Part shown: piece by piece, positions 30,608-40,057 of the stretch
Numbering within the stretch: the stretch's first letter is position 1
Layout of the letters: every line of letters begins with the position of its first letter
NCBI RefSeq assembly: GCF_003336755.1
Contig: NZ_QMDI01000006.1
Coordinates: 186,001-250,000 of the forward strand
Direction of reading: 5' to 3'
Source of the DNA: Elioraea thermophila (ex Habib et al. 2022)
Lineage (GTDB): Bacteria > Pseudomonadota > Alphaproteobacteria > Acetobacterales > Acetobacteraceae
Length of the DNA stretch: 64,000 bases
Translations under genes and position numbers: made by a program
The notes under the pieces: generated by a model
The model's database searches: none
What the model was told of the DNA's origin: nothing
Seen by the model: only the letters and a program-made list of their open reading frames with translations

Positions 30608-31325
30608 GGCGCGCACTGTTCGACTCGCTGCAGGCGGCACGGGCGGCGAAACGACCCGTGGCCGTCGTCACGCGGCTCACGGACGGCGCGCAGGCCCTGA
30701 TCGACGAGGCGGGAGCCGAGGGCGACGCCGTGCCCGAGGCGGTCGTCGCGGCGGCGCGACAGGCCTTACGCGACGATGCCGCGCGGGTGGTCGAGCACGC
30801 GGGCGAACGCTGGTTCCTCCATCCGCACAACCCTCCCCTTCGCCTGATCATCGTCGGCGCGGTGCACATCGCGCAGGGCCTCGCCGCCATGGCGCCGCTG
30901 CTGGGCTTCGCGGTGACGGTGATCGACCCCAGGCGATTCTTCGCGACCTCGGAACGATTCCCCACCGTCACGCTGGACGATCGATGGCCGGACGAGGCGA
31001 TGGCCGCGCTTGCCCCCGACCGGCGCAGCGCCGTCGTCACCCTCACCCACGACCCGAAGCTCGACGACCCGGCTTTGGATGCCGCGCTGCGCACGGAGGC
31101 CTTCTACATCGGGGCACTCGGCTCCCGCCGCACCCACGCCGCGCGGCTCGCCCGCCTCGCCGCACTCGGGCATGCGCCCGAGACGCTGGCGCGGATCCGC
31201 GGCCCGGTGGGGCTTGCCATCGAGGCGGTCACCGCGCCCGAGATCGCGCTCGCCATCCTCGCCGAGATCGTCGCCGTGCGTCGCGGTGCGGCCCTCGTCG
31301 CGCGCGCGCCGGCAGAGGCGGCGGC

Positions 31326-31329
<4 letters not shown>
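30604..31329 (+). CDS. XdhC Rossmann-domain protein
   Basis: A 241-residue protein matching the C-terminal XdhC Rossmann domain: LRLIIVGAVHIAQGLAAMAP at about residue 80, the strand VTVIDPRRFF, and YIGALGSRRTHAARLARL, which is the family hallmark. The first 75 residues are a distinct helical region. It is expected to act with the adjacent N-terminal half-XdhC in molybdenum cofactor handling. Start and stop both overlap neighbours (ATGA and GTGA). Confidence 0.88.
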
Positions 31330-32963
<1,634 letters not shown>

Positions 32964-32988
32964 AGCGGCGCCCCCCGCTTCGCCGCCC

Positions 32989-33669
32989 TCACCCCGCGCG
33001 GCCGCGGAAGCCCTGCGCCACCAGGTAGGTCTCGGCACTCTCCTTGCGCGAGGCGGGCGGCTTGGCGTGCCGGACGGAGGCGAAGGCGCGCTTCAGGGGC
33101 TCGAGCACCTGGCGCTCTGCCCCGCCCTGGAACACCTTGCAGACGAAGGCCCCGCCCGGCGCGAGATGGGCAAGGGCGGCTTCGGCGGCGGCTTCGGCGA
33201 GGGCGACGATGCGCAGATGGTCGGTCGCCGCGTGGCCCGTGGTGTTCGGCGCCATGTCGGAAAGCACGAGATCGGGCGGCCCGCCGAGTTCGGCCACCGC
33301 CCGCGCCAGCACCTCGGGGTCGGTCAGGTCGCCCCGGATCAGCACCGCGCCGGGGATCGGGTCGATCGGCAGCAGGTCGACCGCGACGACGCGGCCCGTC
33401 GGCCCCACCTTGGCGAGCGCGACCTGCGTCCACCCCCCCGGGGCGGCACCGAGGTCGAGCACCCTGAGCCCGGGGCGCAGCAGGCGGAACCGTTCGTCGA
33501 GCTCGATCAGCTTGAAGGCCGCGCGCGAACGGTAGCCCCGCGCCTTGGCCGCGCGCACGTACGGGTCGTTGAGCTGGCGGGTGAGCCAGCGGGTCGAGGA
33601 GGGGTCGCGACGTCGGCTCTTGCGCAGACCGACCGTCAGCCCCCGACCACCGGGCGGGGGCGTGCTCAT
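32989..33669 (-). CDS. rlmE: 23S rRNA 2'-O-methyltransferase RlmE (FtsJ)
   Basis: A 226-residue RrmJ/FtsJ methyltransferase that methylates U2552 of 23S rRNA. Motifs: DPYVRAAKARGYRSRAAFKL at the N-terminus, SAM motif I VLDLGAAPGGWTQVAL, the catalytic Asp in LSDMAPNTTG, and GGAFVCKVFQGG with the catalytic Lys. ATG 33669 overlaps the stop of the ppx/gppA-type gene. It is a well-known neighbour pair in alphaproteobacteria. Confidence 0.95.
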   Translation of the reverse strand: MSTPPPGGRGLTVGLRKSRRRDPSSTRWLTRQLNDPYVRAAKARGYRSRAAFKLIELDERFRLLRPGLRVLDLGAAPGGWTQVALAKVGPTGRVVAVDLLPIDPIPGAVLIRGDLTDPEVLARAVAELGGPPDLVLSDMAPNTTGHAATDHLRIVALAEAAAEAALAHLAPGGAFVCKVFQGGAERQVLEPLKRAFASVRHAKPPASRKESAETYLVAQGFRGRAG

Positions 33670-34718
33670 GCAGGACGAGGCGGGGCGAAGCGTCGGGCAG
33701 CGGAATGGGCGAAGGGGCGGCGGTCGCGGTCGGCCCGCATCAGCCGGATCAGCATGCCCTCGCGCAGGCCGCGGTCGGCGACCGTGACCCGCGGCGCGGG
33801 CCAGAGCCGACGGATGGCGGAGAACACCGCGCATCCCGGCAGCACGAACTCGATCCGCCCCGGACCCACACAGGGGTGGGCGAGCAGGCCCGGCTTGCCC
33901 AAGTCCAAGAGGGCCTCGAGCGCCGCATCCGCCTCCTCCCCGGTCAAGGTGCGGCCGTCGATCAGCGACCGGGCGTAGCGCTCGAGCCCCAACGCCACCC
34001 CGGCCACCGTGGTGACGGTGCCGGAGGTGCCGATCAGCCGCACCCCGCCATGCGCGATCTCGTCGGCGATACGGTGGATGTCGTCGAAGGGGCGGAAGGC
34101 CTCCATCGCCTCCTCCACCATCGCCTCGAACCCCTCCGGGTCGAAGGCGCGCTCGCCCCAACGCTCGGCCAGCGTGACCACGCCGAGCGGGATCGAGGCG
34201 TAGCCGATCACCTCCGACGGCGGTTCGCCGGGCCGGCGAGCGCGGATCCAGGCCAGTTCGGTCGATCCCCCGCCGATGTCGAACAGAAGCGCGCGGGGTT
34301 CCGGCCCCGCCAGCAGCGAGGCGCAGGACTCCACCGCGAGTTCGGCCTCCTCGCGCGGGCCGATCACCTCGAAGCCGATGCCGGTCTCCGCCCGCACGCG
34401 CTCGAGGAAGCGCGGTCCGTTCTCCGCCTTGCGGCAGGCCTCGGTGGCGATCGCGCGCAGACGCCGCACGCGGTGCCTGGCCAGCCGGTCGGCGCAGACG
34501 GCGAGCGCCTCGAGCGCGCGCTGCATCGCCGCCTCGCAGAGCCGACCCGATGAGGCCAAGCCTTCGCCGAGCCGGACCATGCGCGAGAAACTGTCCACCA
34601 CCCGGAAGCCGCGCCCGGCGGGGGCGGCAATCATCAGCCGGCAGTTGTTGGTGCCGAGGTCGAGCGCGGCGTAAAGCGGCGGGCCGGCAGCTGGCCCTAG
34701 GGGCGGCTGGGCCGACAT
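33666..34718 (-). CDS. Ppx/GppA-type phosphatase
   Basis: A 350-residue protein of the exopolyphosphatase/guanosine pentaphosphatase family (sugar kinase-like fold). N-terminal phosphate loop ALDLGTNNCRLMIA; second loop LLFDIGGGSTELAW; third GTSGTVTTVAG. It lacks the extra C-terminal HD domain, and the length fits the short alphaproteobacterial forms. Its role is polyphosphate or (p)ppGpp turnover. ATG 34718 is preferred; an upstream in-frame GTG at 34736 would add six residues. Confidence 0.88.
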   Translation of the reverse strand: MSAQPPLGPAAGPPLYAALDLGTNNCRLMIAAPAGRGFRVVDSFSRMVRLGEGLASSGRLCEAAMQRALEALAVCADRLARHRVRRLRAIATEACRKAENGPRFLERVRAETGIGFEVIGPREEAELAVESCASLLAGPEPRALLFDIGGGSTELAWIRARRPGEPPSEVIGYASIPLGVVTLAERWGERAFDPEGFEAMVEEAMEAFRPFDDIHRIADEIAHGGVRLIGTSGTVTTVAGVALGLERYARSLIDGRTLTGEEADAALEALLDLGKPGLLAHPCVGPGRIEFVLPGCAVFSAIRRLWPAPRVTVADRGLREGMLIRLMRADRDRRPFAHSAARRFAPPRPA

Positions 34719-34805
34719 GGCGATCGGCGTATGCACAATGGAGAAAAGATGACGCCTTTACGAGGCCTGCGGCAAGGAGTTTGCGCGACGACCGCCCGTG
34801 CAGCC

Positions 34806-36386
34806 TCAGCGCGGCGTCTCCTCCAGCGCCCGCCGCACCCGGTGCAGCAGTTCGGCGCGCGCCCGATCGTCGCCCGCCTCGTCGAGCCGGCGGCGGAGTT
34901 CCATCAACAGGCGCGCCCGTTCGTTGTGCCAATCGAAGGGGGCGTGCGCCGCTTCCGGAGCGAGGCGCGGCGCGGCCCGGCGCGGCTCGGGAGCGCGATC
35001 CGGCGGCAGGGCATAGACGGCGTCGAGCTCGGGCAGGAAGAGAGGGGCATCGGTGCGCTCCCGCACCAGGGCGGCGAGGGAGTCGCGCGCCTCCGGCTCG
35101 CCGTGCACGAGGAAGATGCCCCGCCCGACCTTCCCGCGCGCCGCGAGCCAAGCAAGCAGGCCCCGCCGGTCGGCATGCCCCGAATAGAGGTCGAGCGAGC
35201 GGATGCGGGCGCGCACCGCGACCTCGGTGCCCATGATGGAGACCCGCTCGGCGCCGTCGAGCAGCAGCCTGCCCAGCGTGCCGGGCGCCTGGTAGCCGAC
35301 GAACAGCACGGTCGCCTCCGCGCGCCAGAGATTGTTCAAGAGGTGGTGGCGGATCCGCCCGGCCTCCGCCATGCCGGAGGCGGAGAGGATGATCATGCCC
35401 CCCGTCACCCGATTGAGCGCCTTGCTCTCCTCGACCGAGCGGGTGATGCGGATGTTGGGCCCAGAGAGGAAGGTCTCGGCCGGCTCCGTCTCCTCGGGCA
35501 GCTCCCTCAGGTGGCGGCGGAAGCACGCGGTGGCTTCGGCAGCGAGCGGGCTGTCGATGACGATCGGCACGGGCGGCAGGCGGGAGCGCTCGATGAGCAG
35601 GTCGAGGTCGTGCAGGAGCTCCTGCGTGCGTTCGACCGCGAAGGCCGGGATCAGCAGGTTGCCGCCCGCCGCGAGGGCGGCGAGCACCTCCGTGCGCAGC
35701 CGCTCGCGCCGCTCCTCCGGGGTGGCGTCCTCGCGGTCGCGATCGCCATAGGTCGTTTCCAGCACCAGCCAGTCGGGGTCGTGCGGGGCCTCGGCATTCG
35801 AAACGAAGGATTTCGCCCCGGGCCCGATGTCGCCCGAGACGAGCAGATGGCCGCCACCGGGCAGGACGAGCTCGATCGAGGCGGAGCCCAGCATGTGGCC
35901 GGCGTTCCAGAACCGGGCGCGGAGTTCGCCCGGCAGGTCGACCCAGGCGTCGTAGGCGACGGGGCGAAAGAGGGCGAGAGAGGCCTCGGCGTCGCGCGCG
36001 GTGTAGATCGGCCGCACCGCCGGCCTGCCCCGTTCGGCGTTGCGGCGATTGAGCCGCTCGACCTCCGCCTCCTGGATCGAACCGGAATCGGGCAGCATGA
36101 AGCGGCAGAGATCGCAGGTGGCTTCGGTCGCGAAGACCGGGCCGCGAAAGCCCTCGGCGAACAGGCGCGGGATCAGCCCCGCGTGGTCGATGTGGGCGTG
36201 GGTGAGCAGGACGGCGGCAAGTCGGCGGGGGTCGAAGGGGAAGGGGCGCCAGTTCAGCTCCTTCAGCGTCTTCGGCCCCTGGAACAGGCCGCAGTCGATG
36301 AGCACCTCTCCCCCCGGCAGGGCGAGTCTGAGGCAGGAGCCGGTGACGGTACCCGCCGCGCCGTGGAAGGCGAGGGTGGCGGTCAC
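34806..36386 (-). CDS. Metallo-beta-lactamase/beta-CASP RNA-processing nuclease
   Basis: A 526-residue zinc-dependent nuclease. The MBL site HxHxDH is in LTHAHIDHAGLI, with further ligands in WNAGHMLGSA and LVSGDIG. The inserted beta-CASP domain and the final RMMBL segment (SLDLYSGHADRRGLLAWL, FLVHGEPEA) follow, as in the YSH1-like archaeal/bacterial CPSF family. It probably cuts or trims RNA. About 70 C-terminal residues past the catalytic part are polar. The start is GTG 36386. Confidence 0.88.
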   Translation of the reverse strand: MTATLAFHGAAGTVTGSCLRLALPGGEVLIDCGLFQGPKTLKELNWRPFPFDPRRLAAVLLTHAHIDHAGLIPRLFAEGFRGPVFATEATCDLCRFMLPDSGSIQEAEVERLNRRNAERGRPAVRPIYTARDAEASLALFRPVAYDAWVDLPGELRARFWNAGHMLGSASIELVLPGGGHLLVSGDIGPGAKSFVSNAEAPHDPDWLVLETTYGDRDREDATPEERRERLRTEVLAALAAGGNLLIPAFAVERTQELLHDLDLLIERSRLPPVPIVIDSPLAAEATACFRRHLRELPEETEPAETFLSGPNIRITRSVEESKALNRVTGGMIILSASGMAEAGRIRHHLLNNLWRAEATVLFVGYQAPGTLGRLLLDGAERVSIMGTEVAVRARIRSLDLYSGHADRRGLLAWLAARGKVGRGIFLVHGEPEARDSLAALVRERTDAPLFLPELDAVYALPPDRAPEPRRAAPRLAPEAAHAPFDWHNERARLLMELRRRLDEAGDDRARAELLHRVRRALEETPR

Positions 36387-36422
36387 GCGGTCACCGACGG
36401 AGGCGAAGCGGGAGGAGGGCGG

Positions 36423-36632
36423 ATGGAGGCGTGGCAGATCGCGGGACTCATCGCGCTGATGGGCGCGGCCGTCCTCGTGTGGCCGGGGGTGCGCGCGCGG
36501 CTGGCCGCGGGCGAGCCCATGCTGCGTTGGGCCGCGATCTGGGCGGTCGCCATCCTCGGCGTGATGCTGGCCTATGAGATCCTGCGCTCCCTGGGCCTCG
36601 ACCTCACGCCGAGCGGGCGTCTCGGCCGCTGA
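36423..36632 (+). CDS. Small two-helix membrane protein
   Basis: A 69-residue protein with two predicted membrane helices (about residues 5-22 and 36-55: AIWAVAILGVMLAYEILRSL). ATG 36423 has a strong GGAGGAGGG just upstream (36411-36419). It diverges from the beta-CASP nuclease gene and converges with the puc-linked repeat gene. I do not recognise a family. It is real by its ribosome site and codon use; the function is unknown. Confidence 0.6.
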   Translation: MEAWQIAGLIALMGAAVLVWPGVRARLAAGEPMLRWAAIWAVAILGVMLAYEILRSLGLDLTPSGRLGR

Positions 36633-36644
36633 GCGGAGAGGCGA

Positions 36645-37364
36645 TCAGGCGGCCGGCGGGGCGCTTTCGGTCGCCTTCGCCTTCTTCTCGGCTTCGGCCG
36701 CCGGGGCGGTCGCGGCCGGGGCGGCGGGTGCGGCTGGCGCCTCGGCCGGCTTGTCGTCGGAGAGGAGCTTCCAGCCCATCATCGACGAGAACGGGTGCGG
36801 ATTATCCGACAGGAGCCTCCAGCCCATTTTCGACGAGAGCGGGTGCGGGTTGTCCGAGAGGAGCTTCCAGCCCATCGCGGAGGAGAACGGGGTGGGGTCG
36901 CTGGTCAGGTAGCGCCAGCCGAAACGGTCGGAGAACATCCATCCCTCCTTCATCAGGGTTGACCAACCGGTGAGCGCCTCAAACGGGTGCTTGGCCCAGA
37001 ACCAGCCGGAGCCCGACGCGGCGGAGGCGGCCGCGGCGGGAGCGACGGCGGTGGTGGTGGGCTTCGGCAGGCCGGAGTCGATGGGGCCTTCGCCGTCGAG
37101 GATCATGCGGGCGCGGAGCGCGCCGCCGAACAGGGTGTGCACGACCACCAGCACGGCCCCCTGGTTGACGCGTTCGGCGTAAGTCCGCGCCTCGTCGGGG
37201 ACGATCCGGGCGGCCGCGATCGCCTCGGCGAGGCTTTCGACGGTCTCGCCCCCGCCGGTGCGGGCGAACAGGTGGATATCGGCGTAGCCCAGCTTGCGCA
37301 GGGCCGCGATCGCCTTCTCCGCCTTGTCGCGCGTCGCATAGAGCCGGCAAATCGTCTCGGACAT
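36645..37364 (-). CDS. puc-linked protein with tandem 16-residue Trp-rich repeats
   Basis: A 239-residue protein I do not recognise, encoded 9 bp after pucC. Residues 1-95 form an alpha/beta domain (TICRLYATRDKAEKAIAALR ... LVVVHTLFGGALRARMIL) that vaguely resembles small stress-protein (YflT-like) domains. An Ala-rich linker (about 105-118) follows. Then come three 16-residue repeats and a partial fourth, residues 148-204, of the form MGWKLLSDNPHPFSSK, each with Gly-Trp at positions 2-3; other aromatic segments precede them (GWFWAKHPFEALTGW). The tail is Pro/Ala/Lys-rich. It lacks a signal peptide and membrane helices. It takes the place occupied by pucDE in Rhodobacter, so a role in LH2 assembly or stability is inferred. 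Confidence 0.75.
   Translation of the reverse strand: MSETICRLYATRDKAEKAIAALRKLGYADIHLFARTGGGETVESLAEAIAAARIVPDEARTYAERVNQGAVLVVVHTLFGGALRARMILDGEGPIDSGLPKPTTTAVAPAAAASAASGSGWFWAKHPFEALTGWSTLMKEGWMFSDRFGWRYLTSDPTPFSSAMGWKLLSDNPHPLSSKMGWRLLSDNPHPFSSMMGWKLLSDDKPAEAPAAPAAPAATAPAAEAEKKAKATESAPPAA
36753..36923 (-). repeat. Tandem coding repeats (48-bp units) in the puc-linked gene
   Basis: Three 48-bp units plus a partial one encode residues 148-204. The units begin FGWRYL, MGWKLL, MGWRLL and MGWKLL and mostly end in PFSS or PLSS. The two middle units are nearly identical in protein, differing in few codons, which suggests recent duplication. Confidence 0.8.
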
Positions 37365-37373
37365 CGGGGTCTC

Positions 37374-38816
37374 CTAGGGGCGGGTGGGATCCAGCGCCGG
37401 GCGCGCCCGCACGGCCGCTTCGGCGCGCCGCCGCATCGTCCCCTCGACGAGCAGCGGCAGCATCACCACCAGGGTGGCGGCGAGCAGCACGCACTCCAGC
37501 ATGAAAACCATCGCATATCCGGCGGCCGGGCCGAAAGCGCCGCGGAAGGCCCCCGTCAGCACGGCGAGGTCGCGCAAGAGGCCCCCAAGCGCGATGCCGA
37601 TGCCGGCGGCGGTCGCCTGCACCGCGCCCCACGCCCCGAGGGCGAGGCCGTGCTGCTCCTCGGGCGCCATGTTGATGGTGGCGGTCAGCGTGCCGTGGCC
37701 GAACAGGCCTGCGCCGAAGCCGATCGCCACCACCGCGGCGACGAAGAGTTCGGGCCGCGCGAGCGGGGCGGCGGCGAGCACGGCGAGGAAACCGGCGATG
37801 CCGATCAACGCCCCGCCCGCACTCATCCGGATCGGGTCGGCCCCGCGCGAGAGCACGCGCGAGGCCCACGCGAAGCCGATCAGCGTGCCGGCGGCGAGCG
37901 AGGCGGTGAGCTGGGTGGTGGCGGACACCGTCATGCCGAGGATCTGCCCGCCATAGGGCTCGAGCAGCACGTCCTGCATGCCGAAGGCGCCGGTGCCGAG
38001 GCCGATCGCGACTAGGCGACGCACCGCCCCCGCATCCCGTGTGTAGAGGCTCCAGGCTTCGAGGAAGGTCGGATCGGTCGAGGGCGCGTCGGGGTCGATG
38101 CCGCGCCGGCGCGGTTCCTGCTTCCACAGCGCCACCCCGTTGAGGACGATGGTCAGCACGGCGGCGGTCTGGATCACCTGCACGAGGCGCCCCGGCGTGA
38201 ACTCGGCAAGCGCGACGGCGAAGGCGAAGGCCGAGCCGATCATGCCGATCAGCAGCATGACGTACATCAGCCCGACCATGTTCGGCCGCTGCTCCGGCTT
38301 GCAGAGGTCGGTGGCCAGCGCGAGCCCGATCGTCTGCGTGGTGTGGATGCCCGCGCCGACGAGCAGGAAGGCGACCGCGGCCGAAACCTGGCCCACCCAT
38401 GCCGGCACCCGATCGGCCTGGCCTTCGCCGGCGAGGACAAGCAGGGCGAAGGGCATCACGGCGAGGCCGCCGAACTGCAGCATGGTGCCGCGGTAGAGGA
38501 AGGGAACCCGGCGCCAGCCCAAGACCGAGCGGTGGATGTCGGATTGGTAGCCGATCAGGGCGCGGAAAGGGGCAAACAGCACCGGCAGCGCGATCATCAC
38601 CGACACGATCGAGGCGGCGACCCCGAGCTCGACGATCATCACCCGGTTCAGCGTGCCGACGAGCAAAACGAGGCACATGCCGACCGCGACCTGCACCAGC
38701 GACAGGCGCAACAGGCGGGAGAGCGGCAGTTCCGGGGTAGCGACGTCGGCGAAGGGCAGGAAGCGGGGTCCGGCGTTGAGCCAGATCCGCATCAGGCGCT
38801 TGCTGATCGCGTTCAT
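37374..38816 (-). CDS. pucC: PucC/LhaA-family light-harvesting assembly protein
   Basis: A 480-residue membrane protein with twelve predicted helices, a member of the bacteriochlorophyll delivery (BCD) group of the major facilitator superfamily. Hallmarks are SRLLRLSLVQVAVGMCLVLL, GTLNRVMIVELGV, FAPFRALIGYQSD and LGWRRVPFLYRGT. PucC-type proteins are needed to assemble LH2 and LhaA to assemble LH1; position directly after pucBA favours PucC. It is separated from pucA by 136 bp that hold a hairpin. The repeat-protein gene follows 9 bp later. Start ATG 38816. Confidence 0.93.
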   Translation of the reverse strand: MNAISKRLMRIWLNAGPRFLPFADVATPELPLSRLLRLSLVQVAVGMCLVLLVGTLNRVMIVELGVAASIVSVMIALPVLFAPFRALIGYQSDIHRSVLGWRRVPFLYRGTMLQFGGLAVMPFALLVLAGEGQADRVPAWVGQVSAAVAFLLVGAGIHTTQTIGLALATDLCKPEQRPNMVGLMYVMLLIGMIGSAFAFAVALAEFTPGRLVQVIQTAAVLTIVLNGVALWKQEPRRRGIDPDAPSTDPTFLEAWSLYTRDAGAVRRLVAIGLGTGAFGMQDVLLEPYGGQILGMTVSATTQLTASLAAGTLIGFAWASRVLSRGADPIRMSAGGALIGIAGFLAVLAAAPLARPELFVAAVVAIGFGAGLFGHGTLTATINMAPEEQHGLALGAWGAVQATAAGIGIALGGLLRDLAVLTGAFRGAFGPAAGYAMVFMLECVLLAATLVVMLPLLVEGTMRRRAEAAVRARPALDPTRP

Positions 38817-38911
38817 GGCCGTGGCAGGTCCTCCGCGCGGTGGTTCGGTTCCGCCGGTGGTAGTCCGGCCTTGCGCGGCCGGGCTCGGGGTCTTGTTCGG
38901 GCGGTGTCCGG

Positions 38912-38943
38912 CGGGCGGAGCGGAGCGCGGCTCCGTCCGCCCG
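38912..38943 (-). promoter_or_regulatory. Intercistronic hairpin between pucA and pucC
   Basis: CGGGCGGA and CGGAG (38912-38925, with a bulged G) pair with CTCCG and TCCGCCCG (38931-38943) around five bases. Hairpins in this place in puf and puc messages stabilise the antenna segment and cut read-through to the assembly gene; the same role is inferred here. Confidence 0.6.
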
Positions 38944-38952
38944 ACGGATCCG

Positions 38953-39294
38953 CTACTGGGTGGCCGGCGCCTGCACCGTCAGCGCGGAAACGGCAGTGCC
39001 GCCCGCCTTCGGGCTGATGGTGACGACGAAGGCAGTCGCCCCATCGAGGCCCTGCACCGGCATCACGTTGACCGTGTAGGGCGCGTCGGCCGGAATGTGC
39101 GCCACGGCCTGGGTCGGCTGCACGACCTCAGCCCGCTGCGCCCGCGCCTTGCTGCCCTGCCAGTAGTCGGCCATCCAGGTGGTGTTGGTCAGCACCGAGG
39201 CGTGCACGAGCAGCGCGATCGTCGCCACACCGCCGAGGAAGAGAGGCAGGCCAACGCTCGGGTTGACCACGCACCAGATGCGTCCGTTGTTCAT
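38953..39294 (-). CDS. pucA: LH2 antenna alpha polypeptide with long C-terminal extension
   Basis: A 113-residue protein. Residues 1-48 are a classic LH2 alpha chain: [20 protein letters not shown], the membrane helix with the bacteriochlorophyll ligand His31 (ALLVHASVL), and WMADYWQG, which places Trp40, Tyr44 and Trp45 as in B800-850 complexes. Tyr44/Trp45 suggest an 850-nm, not 820-nm, antenna. Usual alpha chains end at about residue 50-60; this one continues for about 60 residues ([22 protein letters not shown]), which would lie on the periplasmic side. The gene follows pucB after 13 bp, with AGGAG before its ATG. Confidence 0.92.
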   Translation of the reverse strand: MNNGRIWCVVNPSVGLPLFLGGVATIALLVHASVLTNTTWMADYWQGSKARAQRAEVVQPTQAVAHIPADAPYTVNVMPVQGLDGATAFVVTISPKAGGTAVSALTVQAPATQ

Positions 39295-39307
39295 GGCGCG
39301 TGCTCCT

Positions 39308-39475
39308 TCACTTCAGCCAGGGCGAGTAGATGAAGGCGAGGAAGTGAGCGAACAGCGCGATCGCAAAGAAGACGCGCGAGCCGTCGATCACGTATTTGTG
39401 CAACGCCTCCGACTCCCGAATGGTCAGGCCGGTCGGCCAGACCCTGTTCGGGTCGTTGAGAGGATCGTTCTCCAT
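39308..39475 (-). CDS. pucB: LH2 antenna beta polypeptide
   Basis: A 55-residue antenna beta chain. Start ATG 39475 and stop at 39308. It has [20 protein letters not shown], then the membrane helix [21 protein letters not shown]. His44 is the expected B850 bacteriochlorophyll ligand; His26 and Arg34 are in the region contacting B800. The C-terminal PWL is a family mark. It is first in pucBAC and lies about 190 bp downstream of the predicted transcription start. It binds bacteriochlorophyll a and carotenoid with PucA in the ring antenna of the photosynthetic membrane. Confidence 0.95.
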   Translation of the reverse strand: MENDPLNDPNRVWPTGLTIRESEALHKYVIDGSRVFFAIALFAHFLAFIYSPWLK

Positions 39476-39646
39476 CGGTTTTCTTCTCCTTCCTCAGTGA
39501 CCGAACCCCGAAGCCGGTGCGCCACCCGCGCCATGTTTCCTCCGCCCCACGTGTGGCGACCGTGTTCGTCGATCACGCCTGCCGCCCCGCCCACAGCGAG
39601 ACCGTTGCGGTTCCGTTCTGGACGACAGCGTCGACGGATCGACGGC

Positions 39647-39664
39647 TGTCAATGGAAACTGACA
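39647..39664. promoter_or_regulatory. PpsR/CrtJ operator 1 (perfect TGTCA-N8-TGACA)
   Basis: A perfect palindrome fitting TGT-N12-ACA, the site of the redox/light repressor PpsR (CrtJ). It lies just downstream of the predicted -10 of the puc promoter, covering the start region. Confidence 0.85.
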
Positions 39665-39671
39665 GCAGAAG

Positions 39672-39689
39672 TGTCATAGCGTCTTGACA
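39672..39689. promoter_or_regulatory. PpsR/CrtJ operator 2 (perfect TGTCA-N8-TGACA)
   Basis: The second perfect PpsR/CrtJ palindrome, 25 bp from the first. It covers the predicted -10 hexamer and part of the spacer of the puc promoter, so binding would block RNA polymerase directly. Confidence 0.85.
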
Positions 39690-39701
39690 GTGGGAAGTCA
39701 A
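39673..39701 (-). promoter_or_regulatory. Predicted sigma70 promoter of the puc operon
   Basis: On the minus strand TTGACT (39701-39696), 17 bases, TATGAC (39678-39673) is a good sigma70-type promoter. The expected start is near 39666, giving a leader of about 190 nt before pucB. PpsR operator 2 overlaps the -10 and a degenerate third site overlaps the -35. Confidence 0.65.
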
Positions 39702-39713
39702 TTCGGAACGACA
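39696..39713. promoter_or_regulatory. Degenerate third PpsR-like site over the -35 region
   Basis: AGTCA, eight bases, CGACA keeps eight of ten arm positions of the PpsR palindrome. It is 24 bp from operator 2, continuing the 25-bp spacing, and overlaps the predicted -35. Its weaker match means it needs testing. Confidence 0.4.
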
Positions 39714-39742
39714 GCGATCCGCGCCGCCGCCCCGCGGCCGGC

Positions 39743-40057
39743 TCAGCGCGGCGCCGCCGTCCCCGTGCCCGCCGCGGCGGCGCGCGCCAGACAGTCGCGA
39801 TAGAGCCGGTCGCGCGTGATCCAGTCGAGGTCGCGCGCCCGCTCGACCGCCGAGGCCGTCTCGCCGATCCGGCCGGCGAGCTCGTCCATCCGTCCCTCGT
39901 TGGCGCGCATGCGGTTCGCCATCGCCCGCTCCGCCTCGGCGCGGCAGGCGCGGTCGATCTCCGGCGGAACGGCGGCGGGCCCCGGCTGGGCCGGTGCGGC
40001 ACAGCCGGCGACGATCAGGGTCAAGAGAAGGAACAACGCGGGCAGCGGGCGGATCAC
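39743..40057 (-). CDS. Small lipoprotein
   Basis: A 104-residue lipoprotein. The signal peptide ends in a lipobox (LLLTLIVAGC, lipidated Cys19). The mature part is helical and charged, with two further cysteines (DRACRAE and YRDCLAR) that may form a disulfide. It is not a family I recognise. Start GTG 40057 overlaps the stop of the upstream hypothetical gene. It ends just before the puc promoter region, on the same strand. Confidence 0.7.
   Translation of the reverse strand: MIRPLPALFLLLTLIVAGCAAPAQPGPAAVPPEIDRACRAEAERAMANRMRANEGRMDELAGRIGETASAVERARDLDWITRDRLYRDCLARAAAAGTGTAAPR

Noticed and set aside
36753-36923. CRISPR-like repeat array
   Set aside because: The 48-bp units are contiguous, in frame and coding, with no spacers.
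38953-39475. LH1 (pufBA) antenna genes
   Set aside because: PucA-type features (MNNGRIW opening, WxxxYW at 40-45), the pucC neighbour and lack of pufLM point to LH2.
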